Under the pieces are notes generated by a model. It saw only the letters and a list, made by a program, of their open reading frames with translations, was not told where the DNA came from and searched no databases. A DNA stretch of 64,000 nt from Paludibacteraceae bacterium. Its GTDB lineage: Bacteria; Bacteroidota; Bacteroidia; Bacteroidales; Paludibacteraceae. Each line of letters starts with the position of its first letter. The stretch's first letter is position 1. Shown in pieces: positions 9,819-18,476 of this stretch. The stretch is taken from NCBI GenBank assembly GCA_024401435.1, contig JAKSLB010000005.1:62001-126000 (forward strand). Direction: 5' to 3'. The position numbers were made by a program, and so were the translations under genes.

Positions 9819-10676
9819 ATGAGTTTACAAAGATTCATAAGCGTTTTATTTTTGCTTTTTTCTATTTCTTCGTGTTCTTTAGATTTTAATTTTTTGAAAA
9901 AAAACACGAATAAGGTTATTGCTGAAGTAGGTGAGGAGAAACTTACTGAAGATGATATACGAAAAAACATAAATTTTGATAAATTGAGTGAAGCTGATAG
10001 TTCAATTGTAGTCGATACATATATTAAAAATTGGATATCGGATCGTCTTATGTATAAAAAAGCAAGTTCTTCGATTGATGATATTCAAGAAGTGGATTCT
10101 TTGGTAGAGGTGTACAGACGATCTTTGGTGACTTATGAATATGAACTTCAATTAGTAAATGAACATTATGCAAATCAGATGTCTGATGAACAATTAAAGG
10201 TTTATTATAAAGAAAATCCTTCATTGTTCGAATTAACAGAGCCTTTATTGAAAGGTATGATACTTGTTGCATATTCTAATGTGCCAGATTTGCGTGTCAT
10301 AGAATCTCTCATGACAAATCCTACGGAGGATAATTTAGATTTAATTTCTTCTGTGAGTGTTAAAAATGCAGCTAAGTTTGAATATTTTGCTAATGATTGG
10401 TTGCCATTGTCTGAAGTACAAAAAAATTCACCCTTGATGTTATGTAATCAAGATTTGAAAAAAAATCATTTGATAACAGTGGCTGATTCTGTACATACCG
10501 TTTTCTTATATGTGCAAGATTTTATTGAAATTGGTGATTATCAGCCGTTTGAATATACAAAATCTCGTATTCGTTCCATTTTAATAGAACAAAGTAAAAA
10601 TGAATACCTACGTAATTATAAAAAAAGTTTATACGAGATTGGTATTCAAAATGGTGATGCAAAACGTTATAAATAG
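9819..10676 (+). CDS. Lipoprotein with SurA-N-like chaperone region, no parvulin domain
   Basis: 285 residues with a lipoprotein signal (FSISSCS, acceptor Cys19). After the lipid anchor the pattern VIAEVGEEKLTEDDIRKNI resembles the N-terminal chaperone module of SurA/PpiC proteins. I see no FGYHI or GG-LG parvulin signatures, so isomerase activity is not supported. It lies 4 bases after one PpiC-type gene and 9 bases before another, so it probably works with them in periplasmic outer-membrane protein handling. The function is inferred from position and the N-terminal pattern only. Confidence 0.7.
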   Translation: MSLQRFISVLFLLFSISSCSLDFNFLKKNTNKVIAEVGEEKLTEDDIRKNINFDKLSEADSSIVVDTYIKNWISDRLMYKKASSSIDDIQEVDSLVEVYRRSLVTYEYELQLVNEHYANQMSDEQLKVYYKENPSLFELTEPLLKGMILVAYSNVPDLRVIESLMTNPTEDNLDLISSVSVKNAAKFEYFANDWLPLSEVQKNSPLMLCNQDLKKNHLITVADSVHTVFLYVQDFIEIGDYQPFEYTKSRIRSILIEQSKNEYLRNYKKSLYEIGIQNGDAKRYK

Positions 10677-10685
10677 TAAGTGAAT

Positions 10686-12035
10686 ATGAAAAAAATACAT
10701 ATTAGTTTTTTCTTGTTTTTTTCTTGTTTGTCAAATTTGACATTTTCACAAAATAATATTGTTGATGAGGTTGCTTGGATTGTTGGGGATGAGGCTATCC
10801 TAAAATCAGATGTAGAGGAATATCGTCAAAAATTACGCTATGAGGGCACTGAGATTGAAGGTGATCCATATTGTGTGATTCCAGAACAGATTGCTCTTCA
10901 AAAATTATATTTAGATCAAGCAAAAATTGACAGTATATATGCGGACGAGAAATCTGTTAGTACTCAGGTTGATATGAGAATTAATTATATGGTTGGTCAA
11001 ATTGGTTCCAAAGAAAAATTGGAAGAATATTTTGGTCAAAAGGTTTCAGATCTTCGTGAGGATTTAACAGAGATGATTTCTAATCAGCAGATTATACAAC
11101 AAATGCAGAAAAAAATTGTTGGAAATGTGAAGGTGACACCTGCGGAAGTTGCAAAATTTTATAATTCTTTACCACAAGATAGTATACCTACGATTCCAAC
11201 TCAATTAGAGGTCCAAATTTTAACAGTGGAACCAGTAGTTAGTGCGGAATCTAAAGAGTCTGTAAAATCAAGATTAAGAGAATTCCAGGAGAGAATAGAA
11301 TCTGGAGAGTCTGAATTCTCGACATTGGCTATTTTGTATTCTGAAGATACTGAATCTGCAAAACAAGGAGGAGAATTGGGATATATGGGTAAGGCTCAGT
11401 TAGTTCCAGAGTTTGCAAATGTTGCATTTTCACTATCCGATCCTAAAAGAGTTTCTAAAATTGTTGAATCTGAATTTGGTTTTCACATTATTCAATTGAT
11501 AGACAAACAAGGAGATAAAGTTAATTGTCGTCACATCTTGTTAAAACCTAAAACCACATTGTCGGAAAAAAATGCTGCAAAAAGTAGAATCGACAGTGTT
11601 GCTTTAGCTCTTTCTAATAAAGAATTAACCTTTTCGCAGGCTGTTCCTTTGTATTCAGTTGATAAAAACACAAAAAATAGTGAAGGATTGATGACCAACC
11701 ACAAAAATGGTACGTCAAAGTTTGAAATGCAAGAGTTGCCAGCAGAAGTCGCACGTGCAGTGTATGATTTAAAAGAAGGCGAAGTGTCGAAAGTTTTCAC
11801 AATGATTGATTCTAAGGGAAAGGAAGTTTTTGCCATTGCAAAAGTTAAATCATTGATTAAATCTCATAAGGCGACTGTGGAGACTGATTACATGTTGATA
11901 AAATCGGCTTATCAAGAGAAAAAAAATCAGGAGGTTTTGGAGGAATGGATTCGCTCAAAACAAAAAGAAATATATGTGAAAATTGATGAAAAGTGGCGTA
12001 GTTGTACTTTTCAGTATCCTGGTTGGGTAAAGTAA
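10686..12035 (+). CDS. surA: SurA-like periplasmic chaperone/peptidyl-prolyl isomerase
   Basis: 449 residues from ATG 10686 (a GTG two codons upstream is an alternative). Signal peptide MKKIHISFFLFFSCL, cut near TFSQ. The SurA N-terminal domain reads VDEVAWIVGDEAILKSDVEEY. Parvulin 1 lies about 170-270 (QLEVQILTVEP, GGELGYMGKAQLVPEF, FGFHIIQLIDKQGD) and parvulin 2 begins at VNCRHILLKPK, about residue 280. Length and order match SurA of Proteobacteria. It precedes the LptA/OstA-like gene, the pairing expected for outer-membrane assembly. Confidence 0.88.
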   Translation: MKKIHISFFLFFSCLSNLTFSQNNIVDEVAWIVGDEAILKSDVEEYRQKLRYEGTEIEGDPYCVIPEQIALQKLYLDQAKIDSIYADEKSVSTQVDMRINYMVGQIGSKEKLEEYFGQKVSDLREDLTEMISNQQIIQQMQKKIVGNVKVTPAEVAKFYNSLPQDSIPTIPTQLEVQILTVEPVVSAESKESVKSRLREFQERIESGESEFSTLAILYSEDTESAKQGGELGYMGKAQLVPEFANVAFSLSDPKRVSKIVESEFGFHIIQLIDKQGDKVNCRHILLKPKTTLSEKNAAKSRIDSVALALSNKELTFSQAVPLYSVDKNTKNSEGLMTNHKNGTSKFEMQELPAEVARAVYDLKEGEVSKVFTMIDSKGKEVFAIAKVKSLIKSHKATVETDYMLIKSAYQEKKNQEVLEEWIRSKQKEIYVKIDEKWRSCTFQYPGWVK

Positions 12036-12044
12036 TATACAATT

Positions 12045-13559
12045 ATGACACGACGGTTCTTTATTTTAGTTCTTGTAATGATGATTTCTTCTTTGGCATT
12101 TGCCCAAAAGAAGACGAATATTATTTTGGAACGTTGTGAAGAATTGGCTTTTGACAAACAAACTGGTAAAGATTGCCAAGTTTTAAGGGGGGATGTTCGT
12201 TTCCGACATGAAGATGTGTTAATGTATTGTGATAGTGCCTATTATTATGAGGGAACTAATTCATTTGATGCTTTTGGCCATGTAAGAGTTGTTCAGAATG
12301 CAGAGACTTCGATGCTTTCTGATAGTATGTTTTATGATGGCAATACAACACTTATGCGAATCCGTGGTAATGTGGAATTACGTTCGGGTAGCTCTTCTTT
12401 GAAAACAAAGTATTTGGATTTCTACAGAAATCAAAATTATGGGTATTATTTTGGAGGTGGGGAGGTTTATGATACAGATTATCATTTAACTTCTTATCAA
12501 GGATACTATTATACAGAGACAAAATCATATTTGTTTAAGGATTCTGTAGTTTTAGTTCATCCTGATTATACTATTTATGCTGATTCTTTACGGTATAATC
12601 AAAATAGTAGTAAGGCTACGTTGTTAGGTCCTTCTTTGATTCAGGGAAAGACATATAATGTACACACAACAAAGGGTTGGACTTATACAAATTCGAACGA
12701 AGGTCGCTTGTATAATCATTCTGTCATTAATTATCAAAAAGGAAGACGAATGACGGCTGACTCTATGTATTTTGATTCAAAATTAGGTAAAGTAAAGGCT
12801 TATCATGAAGCAGAAGTCCAAGACTCTACACAAAAGTTGATTATAAGGGGAGAGTATATGGAGTGTGATAGTACATCTCCTGCTTACGTTTTGGTAAATG
12901 GTAATCCGTATTTGATTGATTATTCTGATAAGGATAGTTTCTATATGAGAGCTGACACTTTCCGCTATTGTGAAATAGATTCTACGCATGATGAAATCAG
13001 AGCTTATAATGCGGTACGGTTTTTTCGAAAAGATTTACAGGGGAAATGTGATTCTTTAGTATATTTTGTTCAAGATTCGATGGCGATTATGTATGTTGAT
13101 CCTGTTATATGGTCAGAAGGTAATCAAATGACGGGAGCAAATATCATTGAAATATATATAAAAGATAAGTCACCAGAAAAAATTCATATACCAGAGAAGG
13201 CTTTCATTATATCGGATGAAGGTGACGAACAATATAATCAATTGTCAGGGAAAGAGGCTAATGCATATATTAGTAATAATAAGTTAAATCGTGTGGATTT
13301 GTTGGGGGAGGCTATTTCTTTGTATTATTCAAAGGATGAAAAGGATCTTTTGATAGGAATCAATAAGGCAAAAGGATCAGAAATGTCGATTTTCCTATCG
13401 AAGAAGAATAAATTAGATAAAATTATAATGACGCCAGATTCGGAGGGCGTCATGTATCCTCCTGATAAAATTCCAGAAGAGGAAAAATTATTAAAGAATT
13501 TTTCTTGGCGAATTAATGAAAGACCGAAATCAAAAGAAGATATAATTATCAATAAATAG
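12045..13559 (+). CDS. OstA/LptA-like organic solvent tolerance protein
   Basis: 504 residues with a signal peptide ending near AFAQ (about residue 21). The body is a run of short beta repeats typical of the OstA/LptA beta-jellyroll: VLRGDVRFRHEDVLMYCDSAYYYEG, FDAFGHVRVVQ, MRIRGNVELRSG, MTADSMYFDS. Known: LptA-like periplasmic proteins bridge lipopolysaccharide transport to the outer membrane; Bacteroidota carry this longer form. The gene lies 9 bases after surA and 7 before the TonB-dependent receptor. The exact role in LPS export is inferred from the family. Confidence 0.83.
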   Translation: MTRRFFILVLVMMISSLAFAQKKTNIILERCEELAFDKQTGKDCQVLRGDVRFRHEDVLMYCDSAYYYEGTNSFDAFGHVRVVQNAETSMLSDSMFYDGNTTLMRIRGNVELRSGSSSLKTKYLDFYRNQNYGYYFGGGEVYDTDYHLTSYQGYYYTETKSYLFKDSVVLVHPDYTIYADSLRYNQNSSKATLLGPSLIQGKTYNVHTTKGWTYTNSNEGRLYNHSVINYQKGRRMTADSMYFDSKLGKVKAYHEAEVQDSTQKLIIRGEYMECDSTSPAYVLVNGNPYLIDYSDKDSFYMRADTFRYCEIDSTHDEIRAYNAVRFFRKDLQGKCDSLVYFVQDSMAIMYVDPVIWSEGNQMTGANIIEIYIKDKSPEKIHIPEKAFIISDEGDEQYNQLSGKEANAYISNNKLNRVDLLGEAISLYYSKDEKDLLIGINKAKGSEMSIFLSKKNKLDKIIMTPDSEGVMYPPDKIPEEEKLLKNFSWRINERPKSKEDIIINK

Positions 13560-13566
13560 TTTACTT

Positions 13567-15978
13567 ATGCAAAGATTGTGCTTTTTGTTCATAATGATAT
13601 TTGTGGGTGGTTTGCTTACACAAATCTTTGCTCGTCCTTTTACAATTCAAGGACATGTTTATGATGAGTCACACAATCCGATACCGTATGTAAATGTTCT
13701 TATTAAGAAGGTGAACAAAGGAACTGTAACGGATCAAAATGGTTCCTTTTCATACGAATGTGATGTTCCAAATGATACAATAGAGGTGGCTTTCTCTTGT
13801 GTCAGTTATGAAGAAGTGACAAAAAGATTTCTTCCTCATCAGAAGTCGTCTAATTTGGTGATAACCATGAGGGAAAAATCTGAAATGTTGGGTGATTTCG
13901 AATTGAACGTTTATCGAAAACAAGATAATACCATTGAATTGTTGGATGTTTCTAAATTAAAATCGATGCCTAGTGCGGCAGGTGGCGGAATCGAAGCTCT
14001 TATATCTACACAAGCAGGTGTTTCCATGAAAAATGAACTTAGTTCTCAGTATTCTGTTCGTGGAGGAAATTATGATGAAAATAGTGTTTATGTAAACTCA
14101 ATAGAAGTTTATCGTCCTATGTTGATTCGTTCTGCAGAACAAGAAGGACTTTCATTTGTTAATCCTGATATGGTTGAGTCTGTTTCGTTTTCTTCTGGTG
14201 GATTTGGCGTTGAATATGGCGATAAAATGTCTTCTGTATTGGATATCAAATACAAAAGACCTTCTCATTTTGAGGGCTCTGCATCTATTGGACTACTTGG
14301 AGCTTCTGCATACGTAGGACATTCTACAAATAAATTTTCTCAAATGCATGGGTTCCGTTATAAAACATCTTCATATATGTTAGGTGCCATGGATACAGAA
14401 GCTGATTATGATCCAAGTTATATTGATTATCAAACACATATTACTTATGATTTTACGAAAAAATTAAAGTTGTCCTTTTTAGGTAATATATCTAGAAATG
14501 AATATATATATAGACCTGATTCGTCTGTCTCTTCATTTGGAACATGGATCGAAACCAAACGACTTACAACTTATTTTGATGGTCAGGAAAAAGATTTATT
14601 TTTAACCTGTTTCGGATCGTTATCATTAGCGTATGAACCTTCTAAGACAACTAAATTTGAGTTGTCGTCTTCTGCATTTAAAACATCAGAAAAAGTGGCT
14701 TATGATATTACGGGCGCTTATTTTATTGGAGAGGCAGAAAACAGTGTGCTTGAGGCTTCTGAAGGTGTAGGCGCTTACCATGAACATGCTAGAAATTATT
14801 TACAAATGGCTGTTGCAAATGTTTCCCTTTTGGGTACTCATAAATTACCATTTAATCAGTTAAAGTGGGGGACAACTTATCAACGAGAAATGATAGATGA
14901 TGAAATTACAGAATGGGAATTACACGATTCTGTTGGATATTCAATGCCACTCAATAAAAATCATATGACTTTGTATGACAATTTAACATCTAATATGAGT
15001 CTACAAAGTAATAGATTGATGGCTTATATTCAGGATACATATACCAGAAAATATTTAACGGGTAAATTGACTTTAACAGGTGGTCTTCGCTTCTCTTATT
15101 GGGATTTCAACAATGAGTTTTTGGTTAGCCCTCGTTTCTCCTTGGCTTGGTTCCCTGAAAAATATCCTGATTGGGGAATACGTGTTGCCACAGGTATATA
15201 TTACCAATCTCTTTTATACAAAGAGTTTAAAAAACAAGAGACGGACGAATATGGTAATAGTTTTATAACACTAAATAACAAAATTAAATCGCCAAGATCT
15301 TATCAATTGCTCTTCGGATCTGATTATTATTTTAAGATATTGAGTAGACCATTTAAGTTCTCTACTGAATTATATGGAAAATATATTGATAGGATTATTC
15401 CGTATTCGGTTGATAATACGCAGATTGAATATAAGGGAATAAATTGTGCGGATGGATTTGCGGCTGGTGTTGATTTGAAATTGTTTGGAGAAATTGTTCA
15501 AGGTACGGATTCTTGGATTTCATTGTCTTTTATGAAAACAATGGAAAATATTTATGGTGATGATGTCTCGTATATTGATCGTCCAACGGACCAATTGTAT
15601 GACATTTCACTATTTTTCCAAGATTATTTCCCTGGATATGATAAATTAAAGTTCAATCTGAAATTGATTTGGGCTGATGGTTTCCCTTTCGGTCCTCCTA
15701 ATAGTGATAAATATAAATCAGTATTCCGTATGGATGATTATAAACGTGTTGATATAGGTGCAATATTTCAATTAAGAAAAGGTGTTGATAGGGTAATGGA
15801 TAGAAAGTTTTTTTCTTGGATGAAAGTATTGTCTCTAAATTTTGATGTGTTTAATCTATTTGGTATTGCGAATGTTAGTTCCTATGATTACATAAAAGTG
15901 GTGACGGGAGAACAATATGCGGTTCCAAATCATTTAACAGGAAGACGATTTAATTTTAAATTGCAAGTTGATTTTTAA
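13567..15978 (+). CDS. TonB-dependent outer-membrane receptor with N-terminal CarboxypepD-like domain
   Basis: 803 residues with a signal peptide (about 1-22). Residues about 25-105 form a carboxypeptidase regulatory-like beta domain (FTIQGHVYDESHNPIPYVNV, GTVTDQNGSF). A plug follows at about 120-220 (SMPSAAGGGIEALIS, YSVRGGNYDENSVYVNSIEVY, VESVSFSSGGFGVEYGDKMSSVLDI). The remainder is a beta-barrel ending in aromatic FKLQVDF. No SusD partner gene is adjacent, so this is not a classical polysaccharide locus. The substrate is unknown; its place after surA and the LptA-like gene suggests a housekeeping receptor. Confidence 0.88.
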   Translation: MQRLCFLFIMIFVGGLLTQIFARPFTIQGHVYDESHNPIPYVNVLIKKVNKGTVTDQNGSFSYECDVPNDTIEVAFSCVSYEEVTKRFLPHQKSSNLVITMREKSEMLGDFELNVYRKQDNTIELLDVSKLKSMPSAAGGGIEALISTQAGVSMKNELSSQYSVRGGNYDENSVYVNSIEVYRPMLIRSAEQEGLSFVNPDMVESVSFSSGGFGVEYGDKMSSVLDIKYKRPSHFEGSASIGLLGASAYVGHSTNKFSQMHGFRYKTSSYMLGAMDTEADYDPSYIDYQTHITYDFTKKLKLSFLGNISRNEYIYRPDSSVSSFGTWIETKRLTTYFDGQEKDLFLTCFGSLSLAYEPSKTTKFELSSSAFKTSEKVAYDITGAYFIGEAENSVLEASEGVGAYHEHARNYLQMAVANVSLLGTHKLPFNQLKWGTTYQREMIDDEITEWELHDSVGYSMPLNKNHMTLYDNLTSNMSLQSNRLMAYIQDTYTRKYLTGKLTLTGGLRFSYWDFNNEFLVSPRFSLAWFPEKYPDWGIRVATGIYYQSLLYKEFKKQETDEYGNSFITLNNKIKSPRSYQLLFGSDYYFKILSRPFKFSTELYGKYIDRIIPYSVDNTQIEYKGINCADGFAAGVDLKLFGEIVQGTDSWISLSFMKTMENIYGDDVSYIDRPTDQLYDISLFFQDYFPGYDKLKFNLKLIWADGFPFGPPNSDKYKSVFRMDDYKRVDIGAIFQLRKGVDRVMDRKFFSWMKVLSLNFDVFNLFGIANVSSYDYIKVVTGEQYAVPNHLTGRRFNFKLQVDF

Positions 15979-16003
15979 AAGGAAATGTTTAATTTAAAAA
16001 GAT

Positions 16004-17431
16004 ATGGAAAAAACGGATTCAAAGAAATATATAGTTTCGTTAGTCGCATTGACTACGTTATTTTTCATGTGGGGGTTTATCACATGTTTGAATGATATTT
16101 TAACACCTTATTTGAAAGATGTTTTTGCATTGAATTATTTTCAATCTAATTTGGTGGTCTTGGCTTTTTTTATGGCTTATTTTTTTATTTCTTTATTATA
16201 TTTTATCGTTTCTGCTGCATATGGAGATCCCATTTTAAAGATAGGGTACAAAAATACGATAGTGTTGGGGCTGATGATTTCAGCCATAGCATGCTTCTTG
16301 TTCTTTTTAGAAGCCAGTTCAGAGAATCCGACATTTCCTTTTTTCTTGTTCTCTTTGTTCTTGTTGGGTGCAGGTTTTACATTTTTACAGATTGCAGCCA
16401 ACCCTTTAGTGTCTGTATTGGGTACGCCAGAGACTTCCTCTAGCAGATTGAATTTGTCACAAGCATTTAATTCATTGGGTACTACATTGGCGCCAATTAT
16501 TGGAGGATATGTGATTTTCAAATTAATGATGGGCGATTCTGCTGATGTTGCAGTAAAAGCACCTTCAGCTGTGCAAATTCCATATTTATTCCTTTCTAGT
16601 GTATTATTAATTCTGGCTGGGGTGATATTCTTTACTAATATTCCAAATGTAATGCCAGAATCGGGGAATAACGAAATAAGTAGAATTGGAGCATTAAAAC
16701 ATCCTCATTTGGTGTTTGGTATGTTGGCTATCTTTTTTTATGTGGGTGCGGAAGTTGGAATAGGAAGTAATCTAGTGAATTATATGCGAGAATGTCATGC
16801 TTTCTCAGATCAAACAGCAAGTGCATTCCTTTCTTTTTATTGGGGGGGCGCTATGATTGGCCGTTTTATCGGTTCTATTTCTATGAGCCAAATGAAATCA
16901 AGTAAGAAATATCCGTTAATGGCAGTAACGGCTATTGGTGCTTTATTGTTGATATTTTTCGCATTTTCAACATCTATGAGTTTGGAAATTAAGGATATGA
17001 AAGATTTCTTTATGGAAAAGAACATCTACTATTTTATTGTTTCATTGGTGTTGAATTATATCATGTTTATGGTTGCAAAATCTTCCCCATCTAAAACATT
17101 AGGAATCTTTGCCGTAGCTAATATTGCTTTGTTGATATTAATGTTATTGACAGAAGGAAGTGTATCGTTATGGGCAATTCTTTCTGTGGGATTGTTTAAT
17201 TCTATTATGTTCTCCAATATATTTACATTAGCAATTAGTAGATTGGGCAAATATACATCTCAAGGGTCCTCTTTACTTGTTATGATGATATTAGGTGGAG
17301 CTATTGTTCCACCCCTACAAGGATCGATAGCTGATGAATGGAATATCCACTCTTCTTTCGCTTTACCAATTTTATGTTATATATATTTGGTATGGTATGG
17401 ATTTAAAGGTTGTAAAATTAGTAAGAAATAG
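16004..17431 (+). CDS. FucP/GluP-type sugar MFS transporter
   Basis: 475 residues with about 12 membrane segments. Family signatures are FFMWGFITCLNDILTPYLK in helix 1, the helix 4-5 stretch LLGAGFTFLQIAANPLV and NLSQAFNSLGTTLAPIIGG. Known: this major-facilitator subfamily imports fucose, glucose, galactose or N-acetylglucosamine by proton or sodium symport. The next gene, 25 bases on, is a ROK sugar kinase, so uptake and phosphorylation of a hexose such as glucose or GlcNAc is the likely joint role. The exact sugar cannot be read from sequence. Confidence 0.9.
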   Translation: MEKTDSKKYIVSLVALTTLFFMWGFITCLNDILTPYLKDVFALNYFQSNLVVLAFFMAYFFISLLYFIVSAAYGDPILKIGYKNTIVLGLMISAIACFLFFLEASSENPTFPFFLFSLFLLGAGFTFLQIAANPLVSVLGTPETSSSRLNLSQAFNSLGTTLAPIIGGYVIFKLMMGDSADVAVKAPSAVQIPYLFLSSVLLILAGVIFFTNIPNVMPESGNNEISRIGALKHPHLVFGMLAIFFYVGAEVGIGSNLVNYMRECHAFSDQTASAFLSFYWGGAMIGRFIGSISMSQMKSSKKYPLMAVTAIGALLLIFFAFSTSMSLEIKDMKDFFMEKNIYYFIVSLVLNYIMFMVAKSSPSKTLGIFAVANIALLILMLLTEGSVSLWAILSVGLFNSIMFSNIFTLAISRLGKYTSQGSSLLVMMILGGAIVPPLQGSIADEWNIHSSFALPILCYIYLVWYGFKGCKISKK

Positions 17432-17456
17432 AAATAGATAATTAAAAATAAAATTT

Positions 17457-18428
17457 ATGAAAAATGATTTGAAACCCAATGTTGTGGGTATTGATATCGG
17501 AGGTACCAATACGGTGTTCGGTATTGTTGATAAAAAAGGACAAGTATTGGCGTCCAATTCGATAAAAACACAATCTTACAAGGTGTTGGATGATTATATG
17601 AATGCTTTGTGTGATGGTATTGCAAAATTAGTTGCAGATAACTGCGGAATGGATAAAATTCAAGGTATTGGAGTTGGTGCTCCTAATGCTAATTTCTATT
17701 CAGGAAATATTGAATATGCTGCTAATCTTCCATGGAAAGGCATTGTTCCATTTGCTAAGATGATGTCTGAAAAATTAGGCGTTCCTGTTGCTCTTACCAA
17801 TGATGCAAATGCGGCCGCCATTGGTGAAATGACTTATGGCGCAGCTCGTGGTATGAAAGACTTCATAATGATTACCTTAGGAACTGGTGTTGGTAGTGGT
17901 GTTGTTGCTAACGGTCAATTGATTTATGGTCATGATGGATTCGCTGGTGAATTGGGTCATGTGATTGTTCGTCGAGAAAACGGACGCCCTTGCGGTTGTG
18001 GTAATAAGGGTTGCTTGGAAACTTATACCTCTGCAACAGGTGTTGCTCGTACGGCTCGTGAATTTTTGGAAAAGAGAGCTAATGAGGATTCTTTACTTCG
18101 TAAGATCCCTGCAGATCAAATTACATCAAAAGACGTATTTGATGCAGCCAAAGCTGGTGATCAAATAGCAAAAGATATTTTTGCATTTACAGGACAAGTG
18201 TTGGGTGAAGCCTTAGCAGATTTTATTAAATTTAGTAGTCCTGAAGCTATCGTTCTTTTTGGTGGATTGGCAAAATCTGGAGATTTGCTTATGGTTCCAT
18301 TGAAAAAGGCAATGGAAGATAATTTAATGCCTATCTTTAAAAACAAGGTCAAGGTGTTGTTCTCTGAAATGAAGGATGCAGATGCTGCTGTTTTAGGTGC
18401 TTCTGCATTGGGATGGGATGCAAAATAA
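17457..18428 (+). CDS. ROK-family sugar kinase (glucokinase-like)
   Basis: 323 residues. The ATP phosphate-binding loop is VGIDIGGTNTVFGI near the N-terminus; the sugar/catalytic region includes LTNDANAAAIGE. The ROK zinc motif is intact: GHVIVRRENGRPCGCGNKGCLE. Known: ROK kinases phosphorylate glucose, GlcNAc or similar sugars. It is probably cotranscribed with the upstream MFS transporter and ends the run at the 18436 terminator. Glucokinase is the usual annotation for this type. Confidence 0.9.
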   Translation: MKNDLKPNVVGIDIGGTNTVFGIVDKKGQVLASNSIKTQSYKVLDDYMNALCDGIAKLVADNCGMDKIQGIGVGAPNANFYSGNIEYAANLPWKGIVPFAKMMSEKLGVPVALTNDANAAAIGEMTYGAARGMKDFIMITLGTGVGSGVVANGQLIYGHDGFAGELGHVIVRRENGRPCGCGNKGCLETYTSATGVARTAREFLEKRANEDSLLRKIPADQITSKDVFDAAKAGDQIAKDIFAFTGQVLGEALADFIKFSSPEAIVLFGGLAKSGDLLMVPLKKAMEDNLMPIFKNKVKVLFSEMKDADAAVLGASALGWDAK

Positions 18429-18435
18429 TTTATAT

Positions 18436-18476
18436 AGTTTCGTGCCGTACGTTGGATACGACACGAAACTTTTTTT
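18436..18476 (+). terminator. Terminator of the ROK kinase transcript, overlapping the convergent helicase end
   Basis: AGTTTCGTG (18436-18444) pairs with CACGAAACT (18462-18470); the stem continues inward with one mismatch. A six-T run follows at 18471-18476. The helicase stop codon on the other strand (18475-18477) lies in the T tract. Confidence 0.85.

Noticed and set aside
18436-18476. Bidirectional terminator for both the ROK kinase and the helicase
   Set aside because: The minus-strand side is AT-rich but lacks a T run after the stem, so only the plus-strand role is supported.
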